From: a bacterium
Lineage (GTDB): Bacteria; Spirochaetota; UBA4802; UBA5550
Direction of reading: 5' to 3'
DNA: 21,333 nt
NCBI GenBank assembly: GCA_024224995.1
Contig: JAAENB010000451.1
Span: 1 to 21,333, forward strand
Shown here: positions 6,744-15,449 of the stretch, in pieces
Layout: each line of letters begins with the position of its first letter
How positions within the stretch are numbered: position 1 is the stretch's first letter
The notes under the pieces: generated by a model
Databases searched by the model: none
Told to the model about the DNA's origin: nothing
The model's input: the letters and a program-made list of their open reading frames with translations, nothing else
Program-made: the position numbers and the translations under genes

Positions 6744-8467
6744 CAAACCTCCCCCACCTTTTGTAAGAGATCTTTTTTAAGATCTTCAAGCCTGGAATGA
6801 AGTTCCTTTTTTTTCTCTTCGATATTTTCTTTGCTCACTTTTTCTTTAATACTAAAATAGAATTTTATTTTCGGTTCCGTACCCGAGGGTCTCATGGTAA
6901 TTTTAGACCCGTCTTCCAGGAAAAACTGGAGCACATTCGAAGCGGGCAGCTTCGACTCCGGGGAATCATAATCGACCGTGGAAAGAACAGGAATGCCGAT
7001 AAATTCCTTCGGAGGAGAGCTCCTGAATTCCTTCATAATTGTTTTGATATGTTCTTTGCCCTCAACTCCTTTCAGCGTAAGAGAATGAAGATCTTCCAGG
7101 TAGAGATGATAACGGCAGTAAATCTCATCAAGGAAATCCCCCAGGGTTTGCCCTTTATTAAAGAGCCAATCGGTCATTTCCGCAAAGAAATAGCAGGAAC
7201 TCACAGCGTCTTTATCCCTGACAAAATCGATAGGCAAATAGCCGTAACTCTCCTCACCGCCAAAAATAAAGGTATTATCCCCGGTTTGGTCAAATTCGCC
7301 CATTTTAGCGGCAATCCATTTGAACCCGGTTAAAACGTCCATGATATTACAGTCAAAACTCTCAGCAATTTCTCTTTGCAGTTCCGTAGTAACAATGGTT
7401 TTTATAACCGCAGCGTTCCCGGGAAGCGTACCCCGTTCTTTCATCCGGGTAAGAACATAATACTCCAGCATGGTACCAATCTGGTTGCCGTTAATGAGCA
7501 TATATTCCCCTTTTTTGTCTTTAAAGGCAATGCCCATACGGTCGGAATCGGGATCAGTAGCCATAACAATGTCGGGATCTATTTCACGGGCCATTTCAAG
7601 GGCCAGGGTAAGGGTTTCTTTTTCTTCCGGGTTGGGAGACTTGACAGTGGGGAAATTTCCGTCCGGCACAGCCTGTTTTTCGTTTATGAAGATATTTTTA
7701 AAACCAAAATGGGACATTATTTTCGGAATAATCTTATACCCCGTACCGTGAATAGGGGTATATACGATCTTAACTTCTTTTTCAGGCCGTTCACTTACGG
7801 GAGTAAGTACTTTTTGTTCAAGATTATGAATATAGGACTCAACAACAGCGTCACCGATGATGGTAATAAGCCCTGTTTTCACACCGGAATCGAAATCGGT
7901 TTTGTCGATCTTTTCAATGGAATCTACCTTTTTCACTTCATCAATGATTTCATTGTCCTGGGGATATATTATCTGGCCGCCGTCTTCCCAGTAGACTTTG
8001 TAGCCGTTATATTCGGGAGGATTATGGCTGGCAGTAATAATCACCCCGGCAATCGTATTCAGTTCCCGGATAGCAAAGGAACCCAGGGGAACGGGCATAA
8101 TGTCCTCAAAGAAAAAGACCTTAATACCATTGCCGGCTAAAACAGCGGCAGTTTCACGCGCGAATTCTACAGACATGAGCCTGGAATCACGGGCAACAAC
8201 GACCCCTTTATCTTTACCGTTCTTTGACAGGATATAATTGGCCAGGCCCTGTGTAGCCATACCCACAGTATAAATATTCATCCTGTTGGTTCCGGCGCCA
8301 ATTACCCCGCGAAGCCCGCCGGTCCCAAACTCCAGCTGTGTATAGAACCGGTCTTCCAGCTCCTTATGGTTATTACCGTCGGCCAGGCTCTTTATTTCCC
8401 CGATGGTACCGCTGTCAAAAGGGCTCCGGGTCCATTCATCGATCCTTTTTTGTATAATATCAGTCAT
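6743..8467 (-). CDS. Phosphoglucomutase/phosphomannomutase (PgcA-like)
   Basis: A 574-residue alpha-D-phosphohexomutase that interconverts glucose-1-phosphate and glucose-6-phosphate (or the mannose equivalents), feeding polysaccharide and lipid precursor synthesis. The catalytic phosphoserine lies in TASHNP (Ser147), the metal-binding loop is DPDSDR (305-310), the sugar-binding loop is GGEESYGY and the phosphate-binding loop is RPSGTEPKIKFY near the end. The length and the GTGGLRG motif near residue 49 match the PgcA-type family of about 570-600 residues. The ATG at 8467 is chosen because GGAG lies 8 nt before it; an in-frame ATG at 8545 would add 26 unconserved residues. Divergent from tilS. 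Specificity for glucose or mannose is not resolvable, so no gene symbol is given. Confidence 0.9.
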   Translation of the reverse strand: MTDIIQKRIDEWTRSPFDSGTIGEIKSLADGNNHKELEDRFYTQLEFGTGGLRGVIGAGTNRMNIYTVGMATQGLANYILSKNGKDKGVVVARDSRLMSVEFARETAAVLAGNGIKVFFFEDIMPVPLGSFAIRELNTIAGVIITASHNPPEYNGYKVYWEDGGQIIYPQDNEIIDEVKKVDSIEKIDKTDFDSGVKTGLITIIGDAVVESYIHNLEQKVLTPVSERPEKEVKIVYTPIHGTGYKIIPKIMSHFGFKNIFINEKQAVPDGNFPTVKSPNPEEKETLTLALEMAREIDPDIVMATDPDSDRMGIAFKDKKGEYMLINGNQIGTMLEYYVLTRMKERGTLPGNAAVIKTIVTTELQREIAESFDCNIMDVLTGFKWIAAKMGEFDQTGDNTFIFGGEESYGYLPIDFVRDKDAVSSCYFFAEMTDWLFNKGQTLGDFLDEIYCRYHLYLEDLHSLTLKGVEGKEHIKTIMKEFRSSPPKEFIGIPVLSTVDYDSPESKLPASNVLQFFLEDGSKITMRPSGTEPKIKFYFSIKEKVSKENIEEKKKELHSRLEDLKKDLLQKVGEV

Positions 8468-8531
8468 TATCTGTTCTCCGCTTATTCTATAATTCCAAAA
8501 AATTCTTTTTAAAGAATACCATAAAATTAGC

Positions 8532-8561
8532 TTGTAAGGAATCAACTATTTTTTTTATATT
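8532..8561 (+). promoter_or_regulatory. Possible promoter of tilS
   Basis: TTGTAA (8532-8537) and TATATT (8556-8561) are separated by 18 bp in an AT-rich divergent spacer. The spacing and the -10 are reasonable; the -35 matches consensus at four of six bases. No convincing promoter was found on the other strand for the phosphohexomutase gene. Confidence 0.4.
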
Positions 8562-8603
8562 GAGACAATCAAACTAAGTCCGGAGCCAAAATAGCGATTT
8601 GAA

Positions 8604-10058
8604 ATGCAAAACATCTATACGAAAGTTAAGCGTTCTATAAAAAATAACTCCCTTATAGAAAAAGGGGACAGGATCCTGCTTTCCATGTCAGCAGGAAAGG
8701 ATTCCATAACTCTGCTTCATATACTTTATTCTCTAAAAGAAGAATATGACTTTGACTGTGGGATATTCCATTTGAATCACCTGGTACGGGGAAAAGAATC
8801 GGACCTTGATGAGGAGTATGTGGCGAACCTCTCGGAAGCATACGATATTCCGCTTTATGTTAAACAGTACGATTTTGAGGCGAACCCGGAACCCGGAGTT
8901 TCATTTGAAGAACAGGCCAGGAATAAACGATATTCTTTTCTCAGGGAAACCTGCCTGGAGCATGGGTATAACAAGATTGCCACGGCCCACAACCGGGATG
9001 ACAACATAGAAACCGTAATAATGAGAATATTTACGGGAACAGGGGTTCATGGCCTCCAGGGAATCGAGCCAAAGCGGGGAAATATTATACGCCCCATGCT
9101 AAAACTAACAGCTGACGAGATCTACGCCTACCTGCGTGAAAACAGGATCCCCTGGCGGGAAGATAACAGCAATAACGATACTGTATATTTGAGAAATTAT
9201 GTCCGTCACCGGCTGCTGCCCGTTATAGAAGAGCGGTTCCCCGGAGCTCGTGACGCGGTAATCTCCATGTCGGCCCTGGCCGAAGAGCATAATAGCCTGC
9301 TCAACAAGCTGCTGCTGCAAAACTATGGTCCGTTATATGAGAAAAACGAAAAAGAAAATGGGGTGATATACATAGACCATGAACTTTTTTGCAAAGAGGA
9401 TACGAACACCCGTCAGGATTATGCCGCATTAAAGCAAGTGCTTTCAACAGTTATACGAAAAGAGTTTCACCGCTATTGCAACCGGGGAATACTAAACGAA
9501 ATAATTAAAAACCTGGCAGGCCGCAGGTCCAATATCCTGTTATATGAAAACCGTGACATAAAAATAGAGAAACTCTTCCGCTCGGGCAAAAGTACCATAA
9601 AGCTTTCTCTGCCGGCAATGGCACCACCGGACCCGGGAGAATGGAGTTATGAGATACCACTCTCTTCTCTCAGCAGTGACCGGGAAGAATCGATACACAT
9701 AAATGAAATAAATGCGGTAATTTGGCTGCAGTTAACTGATTATGAGCATTTTCAGGAAAAAATTAATCAAAATGATAAAATTTTTGTAACAATTCCTGAT
9801 ACAAATGATATAATTAATATACGGAACAGACGAAAGGGAGACAGGATCTGTCTTGAAAGCGGCACAAAGAAAATTAAAGACCTTTTAATAGAAAAGAAGC
9901 TTGACAATGAAAGCAAAAAAACTGTTCCTATTCTTATTGTAGATTCGGATGTTGCAGCCTGTATGCCCGGTCTTGTTATGGACACGGGAAACAGGGTTTC
10001 TACCCGGTACAGGGTAGAAAATAGCTCAAAAAAAATACTTGCCATCTACAGAAAATGA
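8604..10058 (+). CDS. tilS: tRNA(Ile)-lysidine synthetase
   Basis: A 484-residue PP-loop ATPase that attaches lysine to C34 of the CAU-anticodon tRNA-Ile, changing its decoding from Met to Ile; normally essential. The PP-loop is SAGKDS (29-34), where most family members have SGG-DS. The family signature AHNRDDNIETVIMR (129-141 region) and the FTGTGVHGLQGI stretch (143-154) follow, then R-DNSN and the LRNYVRHRLLP segment that help bind tRNA. The C-terminal region (about 405-484; RNRRKGDRI, KKIKDLLIEKKL) is the TilS C-terminal domain, so this is the long form. No good Shine-Dalgarno precedes the ATG, the nearest GGAG being 18 nt away, but the N-terminus aligns with the family. It is upstream of ftsH. 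Confidence 0.92.
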   Translation: MQNIYTKVKRSIKNNSLIEKGDRILLSMSAGKDSITLLHILYSLKEEYDFDCGIFHLNHLVRGKESDLDEEYVANLSEAYDIPLYVKQYDFEANPEPGVSFEEQARNKRYSFLRETCLEHGYNKIATAHNRDDNIETVIMRIFTGTGVHGLQGIEPKRGNIIRPMLKLTADEIYAYLRENRIPWREDNSNNDTVYLRNYVRHRLLPVIEERFPGARDAVISMSALAEEHNSLLNKLLLQNYGPLYEKNEKENGVIYIDHELFCKEDTNTRQDYAALKQVLSTVIRKEFHRYCNRGILNEIIKNLAGRRSNILLYENRDIKIEKLFRSGKSTIKLSLPAMAPPDPGEWSYEIPLSSLSSDREESIHINEINAVIWLQLTDYEHFQEKINQNDKIFVTIPDTNDIINIRNRRKGDRICLESGTKKIKDLLIEKKLDNESKKTVPILIVDSDVAACMPGLVMDTGNRVSTRYRVENSSKKILAIYRK

Positions 10059-10144
10059 GAATACACTTCATAGAGTATGGGAACAACCCCCCTTTGAAGC
10101 GCAATACAGTGACCGTGCTTTCGAAAAAGGAGCAGGAGCCGTAA
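10055..10144 (+). CDS. Possible 29-residue small protein between tilS and ftsH
   Basis: An open frame starting with an ATG that overlaps the tilS stop codon (ATGA at 10055-10058) and ending with TAA at 10142-10144. It is basic and polar, with no membrane segment and no recognisable domain. The overlap would allow translational coupling to tilS, which is the only positive evidence. There is no clear Shine-Dalgarno, and a 30-codon frame can arise by chance. It could also be the remnant of a longer gene. No function is proposed. Confidence 0.2.
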   Translation: MRIHFIEYGNNPPLKRNTVTVLSKKEQEP

Positions 10145-10152
10145 TTCAGGAA

Positions 10153-10192
10153 GAATGAATACAGGCGAACAACCCATTGTTCGCCTTCATTC
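10153..10192 (+). promoter_or_regulatory. Hairpin in the ftsH leader
   Basis: GGCGAACAA (10164-10172) pairs with TTGTTCGCC (10177-10185) across a 4-nt loop. The stem continues with GAATGAA (10153-10159) pairing with TTCATTC (10186-10192) after a 4-nt bulge on the left side. No T-run follows, so it is not a standard intrinsic terminator. It lies 77 nt before the chosen ftsH start and could control stability or translation of the ftsH message. Confidence 0.45.
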
Positions 10193-10268
10193 GTTAATCC
10201 CGGATTTTTCCTGTCCCATATTTAAAATATACCGGGACTTCCCGGTGAGTAGATACATGGAGAACAAC

Positions 10269-12194
10269 ATGAACAAAACAGTCAAACAGGTAGCCCTGTT
10301 GATGCTCATAGTATTGATCGTTATAATGATATTCAATATAACCTCGAGTCAAAAAGAAACCAAATTTCTCGACTACAGCATATTTATTGAAAAAGTTGAT
10401 AAAAACGAAATTAGCAAAATCATTATAGAAGATAAAAAGAAAATTTATGTATATTTAAAGGGGAATAAAGCTCTTAATAAGCCGGAATCCGAGGCCAAAA
10501 AGAAGTCCGAGCCTAAAAATTTCGACTATGAGACCAGTATTCCCTATGAAGATCCGGAACTGTTAAAAACCTTAAAAGCGAATGAGGTCAAGGTAGAAGG
10601 AATAGAAACCGATAAGAATACCATTCTTGGTGCCATATTCCAGTTCCTTCCATGGCTCCTGTTTTTCGGATTTATCTGGTTTATTATGATACGGCAGATA
10701 CAGTCAACCGGGAATAAAGCGCTCTCTTTTGGAAAAAGCAAGGCAAAAGTAAATCCCGAAACCAAAAACAAGGTTACCTTTGCTGATGTTGCGGGAGCTG
10801 ATGAAGCAAAAGAAGAGCTGAAAGAAATTATAGAGTTTTTACAGGACCCAAAGAAATTTATATCTATTGGCGCGAAGATCCCTACGGGTGTCTTGCTAAT
10901 GGGGCCTCCGGGAACAGGAAAAACCCTTCTTGCCCGTGCTATTGCAGGGGAAGCGGATGTGCCTTTTTTCTCCATAAGCGGTTCCGATTTTGTTGAAATG
11001 TTTGTTGGTGTTGGTGCATCTCGAGTCCGTGATCTTTTTGAGCAGGGCAAAAAAGAAGCTCCCTGTATTATATTTATCGACGAAATTGACGCAGTAGGCC
11101 GTTTGCGGGGCGCCGGTCTTGGCGGCGGCCATGATGAGCGGGAACAAACCCTGAACCAGCTCCTTGTAGAAATGGACGGATTTGAAACAAATGAAGGGGT
11201 AATTATTATTGCGGCAACCAACAGGCCCGATGTTCTTGACCCGGCATTACTCCGGCCCGGCCGGTTCGATCGACAGGTAATTGTGGATATTCCCGACATA
11301 AGGGGCCGGGAAAAAATTCTCCAGGTTCATTCCAAAAAGATCCCTGTTTCCAGGGAAGTGGACCTGAAAGTTATTGCCAGGGGAACCCCCGGTTTTACCG
11401 GTGCCGACCTGGCAAACCTTGTAAATGAGGCCGCACTGCTTGCCGCGCGAAGAAACAAAAAACGGGTCTCCATGGTAGAAATGGAAGATGCCAAGGATAA
11501 GGTTCTCATGGGACCGGAACGTCGTTCCATGATCCTGTCGGACAAAGAAAAAGAGATGACTGCCTATCATGAAGGCGGGCACGCGATCCTGGGCTTCCTG
11601 GCCCCAAGCGACCCTCTTCATAAGGTAACTATTATTCCTCGCGGCAGGGCTCTGGGACTTACCATGCATCTGCCCGAAGAGGAGCGGCATAGCTATTCCC
11701 GTGAATATTTACAGAATAGGATCGTCTCTATCCTGGGCGGGTATGTTGCCGAAGACTTAAAATTCAATGACATTACCAACGGTTCCAGCAGCGATATTGA
11801 ACAGGCTTCAACTATTGCCCGGAAGATGGTTTGTGAATGGGGAATGAGCGAAAAGATCGGCCCTCTTGCTTTTGGTAAAAAGAATGAACAGATCTTCCTG
11901 GGAAGAGAGATTACCCAGCATCATGATCATAGCGAACTTACTGCCCAGATGATAGATGAAGAAGTTAACGTGATAATCTCTTCCTGTAAAGAAAAAGCCA
12001 GGGAATTGGTCAAATCCAATATGGGTAAATTGGACAAACTGGCAAAATACCTGGTAGAACGGGAAACCCTGAATGGGGACGAAGTTCAAATAATTATTGA
12101 CGGAAATGAATTACCTCCTGTTGAGAACGGAAATGGAAAAAGCAACAAAGCGGCTGCAACTCCGGAGACTCCGGAAACATCTCCCGAACAATAA
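10269..12194 (+). CDS. ftsH: ATP-dependent zinc metalloprotease FtsH
   Basis: A 641-residue membrane-bound AAA+ protease that degrades misfolded membrane proteins and selected regulators; it works as a hexamer facing the cytoplasm. Two membrane segments (about 6-23 and 124-143) bracket a periplasmic domain, which here contains a lysine- and glutamate-rich insertion (about 64-85). The AAA domain has Walker A GPPGTGKT (212-219), Walker B IIFIDEID (267-274) and the arginine-finger region RPGRFDR. The protease domain has HEGGH (434-438) and the third zinc ligand Asp509 in [10 protein letters not shown]. The ATG at 10269 is chosen because GGAG lies 6 nt before it and it gives the usual length. In-frame ATGs at 10155 and 10257 would add 38 or 4 unconserved residues, and the first would cover the leader hairpin. 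Confidence 0.95.
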   Translation: MNKTVKQVALLMLIVLIVIMIFNITSSQKETKFLDYSIFIEKVDKNEISKIIIEDKKKIYVYLKGNKALNKPESEAKKKSEPKNFDYETSIPYEDPELLKTLKANEVKVEGIETDKNTILGAIFQFLPWLLFFGFIWFIMIRQIQSTGNKALSFGKSKAKVNPETKNKVTFADVAGADEAKEELKEIIEFLQDPKKFISIGAKIPTGVLLMGPPGTGKTLLARAIAGEADVPFFSISGSDFVEMFVGVGASRVRDLFEQGKKEAPCIIFIDEIDAVGRLRGAGLGGGHDEREQTLNQLLVEMDGFETNEGVIIIAATNRPDVLDPALLRPGRFDRQVIVDIPDIRGREKILQVHSKKIPVSREVDLKVIARGTPGFTGADLANLVNEAALLAARRNKKRVSMVEMEDAKDKVLMGPERRSMILSDKEKEMTAYHEGGHAILGFLAPSDPLHKVTIIPRGRALGLTMHLPEEERHSYSREYLQNRIVSILGGYVAEDLKFNDITNGSSSDIEQASTIARKMVCEWGMSEKIGPLAFGKKNEQIFLGREITQHHDHSELTAQMIDEEVNVIISSCKEKARELVKSNMGKLDKLAKYLVERETLNGDEVQIIIDGNELPPVENGNGKSNKAAATPETPETSPEQ

Positions 12195-12220
12195 TGTAAT
12201 TCAGGGCTCATAATAAAATC

Positions 12221-12268
12221 GCACTGTATGCGGCAGTCACGGTTCGTGACTATTGCATACGGTTGTGC
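12221..12268 (+). promoter_or_regulatory. Three-tier hairpin in the leader of the acidic protein gene
   Basis: Three nested paired segments: GCAC/GTGC (12221-12224 with 12265-12268), GTATGC/GCATAC (12226-12231 with 12255-12260) and GTCACG/CGTGAC (12236-12241 with 12245-12250), closed by a 3-nt loop. It lies between the ftsH stop and the next start codon, leaving the GGAG at about 12276-12279 free. No T-run follows. It could be an RNA control element, a processing site or an operator. Confidence 0.5.
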
Positions 12269-12287
12269 ATGAAATGGAGTAATTCAT

Positions 12288-13286
12288 ATGGATTCCAACC
12301 TTGAAGATTTCCTTATGGAAATTGACAATAAAGACAGTGATGTGGATTATGAACTCATGAAAGAGGAAGAGTGGTCTGCGGAAGAGGAAGAAAGCAAACA
12401 GGAACCGGACAATAACGAACAGGCAGAGGCAGTAGAACAGGAGCTTGATCAGGATCAACAAGCAGTTCCTGAAGCCGCTGCAACAAGCCGGGATTCGGAA
12501 CCGGAAGATACTGAAACTTCCGATAAATGGGAAACCGTTAATGCAGGCAATACCTGGGAATCATCTTTTCTTGAAGCAGTCTTTTCAATAGTTGGAACCA
12601 AATCCTGGAACACCCAGGACCCCTATATTATCCCCATAAATCAGAACAAGCTGCTTGGTGATGTCAAGAAACTGGGGCAATCATTCTATTTTCTCGAGAT
12701 TGCTTCAAAACAATCTACTATTCAAAAAAGATTATCGGAAACAATGCTGCGGCAGGTACGGAACAAATCCTATTCCATTGCTTCTGAGTATGCGGATTTT
12801 ATTAATAAGCTCATCATTCAGGAAATTGAAAAAGTAGCCGACTCCTTTGCTCAGGATTCAATTGACCCCAGCCTGTTAAAATTTCATCTTGGCCCTGCAA
12901 CTCTTTATAAAATCATAAAAAAACACTTTAACGAAGAAAAATACGGCCTCTGCTACATCAGCCCCGATGAAAGGAAGATAAACAACTTCCTTCCCTGGGA
13001 ATATATTAAAGACAGGATTCTCAACTGGTATGAAGAGAATATCAACCGGCTGGATCTCCCTTTTGACAGCCTTTATGAAATGAATAATATCAAAAATGCT
13101 GTTTCAAAACGCTACCAGGAAGCGGTAACCCAGTTCAATACACGCCATGCGCTTATCAACAAAAAAGTTGGTCCCACCCGGGCCATCAGCAAAGATGAAT
13201 TGCTCAAAATGAAGGGGAACCAGTGGTTTGGTTCGGGCAATATTGTTGTGTACAAACGGTTCATTGGCAAAACCGTGTTCGGGTAG
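12288..13286 (+). CDS. Unrecognised protein with acidic low-complexity N-terminus
   Basis: A 332-residue soluble protein that I cannot assign to a family. Residues about 10-95 are very rich in Glu, Asp, Gln and Ser and are probably disordered. From about 96 to the end the sequence looks like a folded, mostly helical domain with many aromatic and charged residues (WESSFLEAVFSIVG, a YFLEIASKQSTIQKRLSE segment, YGLCYISPDERKINNFLPW, LNWYEENINRLDLPFD). There is no signal peptide or membrane span. A GGAG lies 8-9 nt before the ATG. It follows ftsH by 93 nt across a structured leader and converges on recG. Its stop codon is inside the 52-bp palindrome, so the last residues (KTVFG) may have been altered by insertion of that repeat. 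Real gene status is supported by length, ribosome-binding site and composition. Confidence 0.75.
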   Translation: MDSNLEDFLMEIDNKDSDVDYELMKEEEWSAEEEESKQEPDNNEQAEAVEQELDQDQQAVPEAAATSRDSEPEDTETSDKWETVNAGNTWESSFLEAVFSIVGTKSWNTQDPYIIPINQNKLLGDVKKLGQSFYFLEIASKQSTIQKRLSETMLRQVRNKSYSIASEYADFINKLIIQEIEKVADSFAQDSIDPSLLKFHLGPATLYKIIKKHFNEEKYGLCYISPDERKINNFLPWEYIKDRILNWYEENINRLDLPFDSLYEMNNIKNAVSKRYQEAVTQFNTRHALINKKVGPTRAISKDELLKMKGNQWFGSGNIVVYKRFIGKTVFG

Positions 13287-13334
13287 TGTAACATGTACGG
13301 GCACGGCGCGCCGTGCCCGTACATGTTACACTAC
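13283..13334. repeat. 52-bp perfect palindrome
   Basis: Every base from 13283 to 13308 is complemented by 13334 back to 13309, with no unpaired centre except what is needed to turn. The middle is GGCACGGCGCGCCGTGCC. The left end includes the TAG stop (13284-13286) of the acidic protein gene, and the right end is 8 bp from the recG stop codon, so the palindrome fills the space between two converging genes. It may act as a two-way terminator, though neither side has a T-run. Palindromes with a GGCACGGCGCGCCGTGCC core are dispersed repeats in various bacteria (general knowledge). Confidence 0.9.
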
Positions 13335-13342
13335 ATTATCCC

Positions 13343-15442
13343 CTACGACAGGATCGACAAAATTCTTTTTTTGCGGATTCCTGCGATTATGGGTTCATAT
13401 TTTTTATTACTCTTAAGATTATCCAGCACTGCCGCAATTTCCGAAATTTTAGAGACTTCTTTCCCCGCTTCTTCCCGGGCATCAATAATGATGTCAATAT
13501 CTTTTGCGAGATCGGTAAATTCAAAATCACCCTGCCCATGCTGCCTGCTTCCGATTAATTCACCGGCTCCTCTCAGCTTAAGATCCTCTTCCGATATGGC
13601 AAAACCGTCATCTGTAGAGACCAGGACCTCTATCCGTTTTTTACTGTCTGCTGAAATCTTGTCGGGGTGGACAAGAGCACAAAATGATTGATGCTCTCCT
13701 CTGCCCACACGGCCCCTGAGCTGATGAAGCTGGGACAGGCCAAAACGTTCGGCGTGTTCAATAATAATTACCGTTGCGTTCGACACATCAATTCCAACCT
13801 CAATTACCGTGGTAGATACCAGGATATCTATTTCTCCCGCGTTATAGCGTTCCATTATGGATTCTTTTTCCGCCTGTTTCATCCTTCCGTGGAGCAGCTC
13901 CACCGTACGATGCGAAAAGACCGTATTACTCAAATTTTCGTACACTTCAATTGCCGATTTCAGGTCTATTTTTTCCGATTCTTCAATGAGCGGGAGTACA
14001 TAATAAACCTGCCGCCCCTGGGAAATATATTTCTCCATTGAATTATAGACCCCTTTAAGCCGGGACTCTTCAAAAGAATAGGTCTTTATGGGAAGCCGGT
14101 TTGCGGGCTTCATTTTTATCGAAGAAACTTCAAGATCGCCGTAAAGGGTCATTGACAGAGACCGGGGAATTGGCGTTGCGGTCATAACCAGGAGATCGGT
14201 ATTTTCCCCTTTACTTCGCAAAAGCGCTCTTTGCTCAACACCAAACCGGTGCTGTTCATCTATTATAATGAGTCCCAGGTTTTTAAAGCTTACCCCCGCC
14301 TGTATGAGGGCGTGGGTTCCTATAACCAGGTGAGTATGTCCTTTTTCAATTTTCTGGTAGATTATATTCTTACTGCTTTTTGGGGTACTTCCCGTTAGCA
14401 GCTCAATTGAAAGGCCCGGAGGCATCATTTTTACCAGGCTATTATAATGCTGTACCGCGAGAACCTCAGTTGGAGCCATAAACGCGGCCTGGGCTCCAAT
14501 CCCAATGGCGATCAATGATGAGGCCATTGCCACAACAGTCTTTCCCGATCCTACATCACCCTGGAGCAGCCGGTTCATGGGGTAGGGGGAGAGTATATCC
14601 TGTTTCACTACTTCAATTGCTTTTTCCTGGTCCGTAGTAAGGGGAAATGAAAGCCCGGAGTGAAACGCTGCTAACAAGGATTTTCCCGGTTCGTCGAGCT
14701 CTGAGGGCTCTTTATCACAATTTTCTTTGAGATATCGCTTTGACAGGGCCAGGTAGTATTGCAGAAAAAAGACTTCGTTAAAAGAAAGCCGTTTTCGGGC
14801 CAGTTCCGCCTGTTCAAAGGAATCGGGAAAGTGAATGGCAAAAAGGGCCTCCTGTATACCAATCAAAGTATACCGGTCAATAATGGACGCCGGAATTGAT
14901 TCCGGAATATTCTCTAAATGGTCATCAATTACGGTCCTTATGAGCCTTCTGAATCCCCTGGAGTGAAGACCGATTTCTTTTAAGGCCTCTGTTGACCGGT
15001 ACAGGGGAATTATCCGTCCCGTATTTATAGACTGCAGACTGGAGTCCACGTCAAGAAAATCAAACTCAGGGTGAACAATTTGTTTTCTTTTAAAAAACTT
15101 TATTGTTCCGGAAAAGAGCACAAAGTCGCCCGGAACAAAGCGTTTGCGCAAATACTGTATCCCCCCAAAAAAGACGCCAAGGAGAGCGTCGGAACCGTCA
15201 GTAATTTCTACTTCCAGGTATTTTTTTTTATACCCTGCTACACGAACCTGGGTCACTGTTCCCGAAATGGTAACGATTTCATCAACCAGGCAATCTTTTA
15301 TTTGTCTAAAAGCAGACCGGTCAATGTACCTTCGCGGAAGATAATAGAGCAAATCCTCTATTGTTTCAATTCCCGCTTCCGCCTGCAAAACCCCTGACTT
15401 TTTGGGACCAATTCCCTTTATAAATTCAACACTGTCCGTCAA
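13343..15442 (-). CDS. recG: ATP-dependent DNA helicase RecG
   Basis: A 699-residue superfamily 2 helicase that remodels stalled replication forks and branch-migrates Holliday junctions. The N-terminal wedge/OB region covers about residues 50-130 (VTISGTVTQVRVAG, FVPGDFVLFSGTI). Helicase motif I is GDVGSGKT (295-302), motif II is DEQH (395-398), motif III is TATPIPRSLSM, and motifs V-VI are TTVIEVGIDVSNA and QLRGRVGRG, all typical of RecG. Length is normal. The start is TTG at 15442: the GAGGAG Shine-Dalgarno (15458-15453) lies 10 nt before it, inside the last codons of the upstream 102-residue gene, so translation is probably coupled. It is the third gene of the minus-strand operon with the ThiF-like and small membrane protein genes. 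Confidence 0.95.
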   Translation of the reverse strand: MTDSVEFIKGIGPKKSGVLQAEAGIETIEDLLYYLPRRYIDRSAFRQIKDCLVDEIVTISGTVTQVRVAGYKKKYLEVEITDGSDALLGVFFGGIQYLRKRFVPGDFVLFSGTIKFFKRKQIVHPEFDFLDVDSSLQSINTGRIIPLYRSTEALKEIGLHSRGFRRLIRTVIDDHLENIPESIPASIIDRYTLIGIQEALFAIHFPDSFEQAELARKRLSFNEVFFLQYYLALSKRYLKENCDKEPSELDEPGKSLLAAFHSGLSFPLTTDQEKAIEVVKQDILSPYPMNRLLQGDVGSGKTVVAMASSLIAIGIGAQAAFMAPTEVLAVQHYNSLVKMMPPGLSIELLTGSTPKSSKNIIYQKIEKGHTHLVIGTHALIQAGVSFKNLGLIIIDEQHRFGVEQRALLRSKGENTDLLVMTATPIPRSLSMTLYGDLEVSSIKMKPANRLPIKTYSFEESRLKGVYNSMEKYISQGRQVYYVLPLIEESEKIDLKSAIEVYENLSNTVFSHRTVELLHGRMKQAEKESIMERYNAGEIDILVSTTVIEVGIDVSNATVIIIEHAERFGLSQLHQLRGRVGRGEHQSFCALVHPDKISADSKKRIEVLVSTDDGFAISEEDLKLRGAGELIGSRQHGQGDFEFTDLAKDIDIIIDAREEAGKEVSKISEIAAVLDNLKSNKKYEPIIAGIRKKRILSILS

Positions 15443-15449
15443 TCCGGGA

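Noticed and set aside
7376..8140. 254-codon plus-strand frame opposite the phosphohexomutase gene
   Set aside because: It is antisense to a gene with all catalytic motifs, lacks a ribosome-binding site and has a composition typical of a shadow frame.
10544..11299. 251-codon minus-strand frame opposite ftsH
   Set aside because: Serine-, arginine- and proline-rich product typical of an antisense shadow of a conserved AAA domain; no supporting start signal.
13283..13334. Classical bidirectional rho-independent terminator
   Set aside because: The palindrome is convergent-gene placed but neither flank has a run of T in the needed orientation, so it is listed as a repeat with possible terminator effect only.
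13283..13334. Replication-terminus or dimer-resolution (dif-like) site
   Set aside because: The dif consensus has two 11-bp half-sites around a 6-bp centre; this palindrome has neither the sequence nor the spacing.
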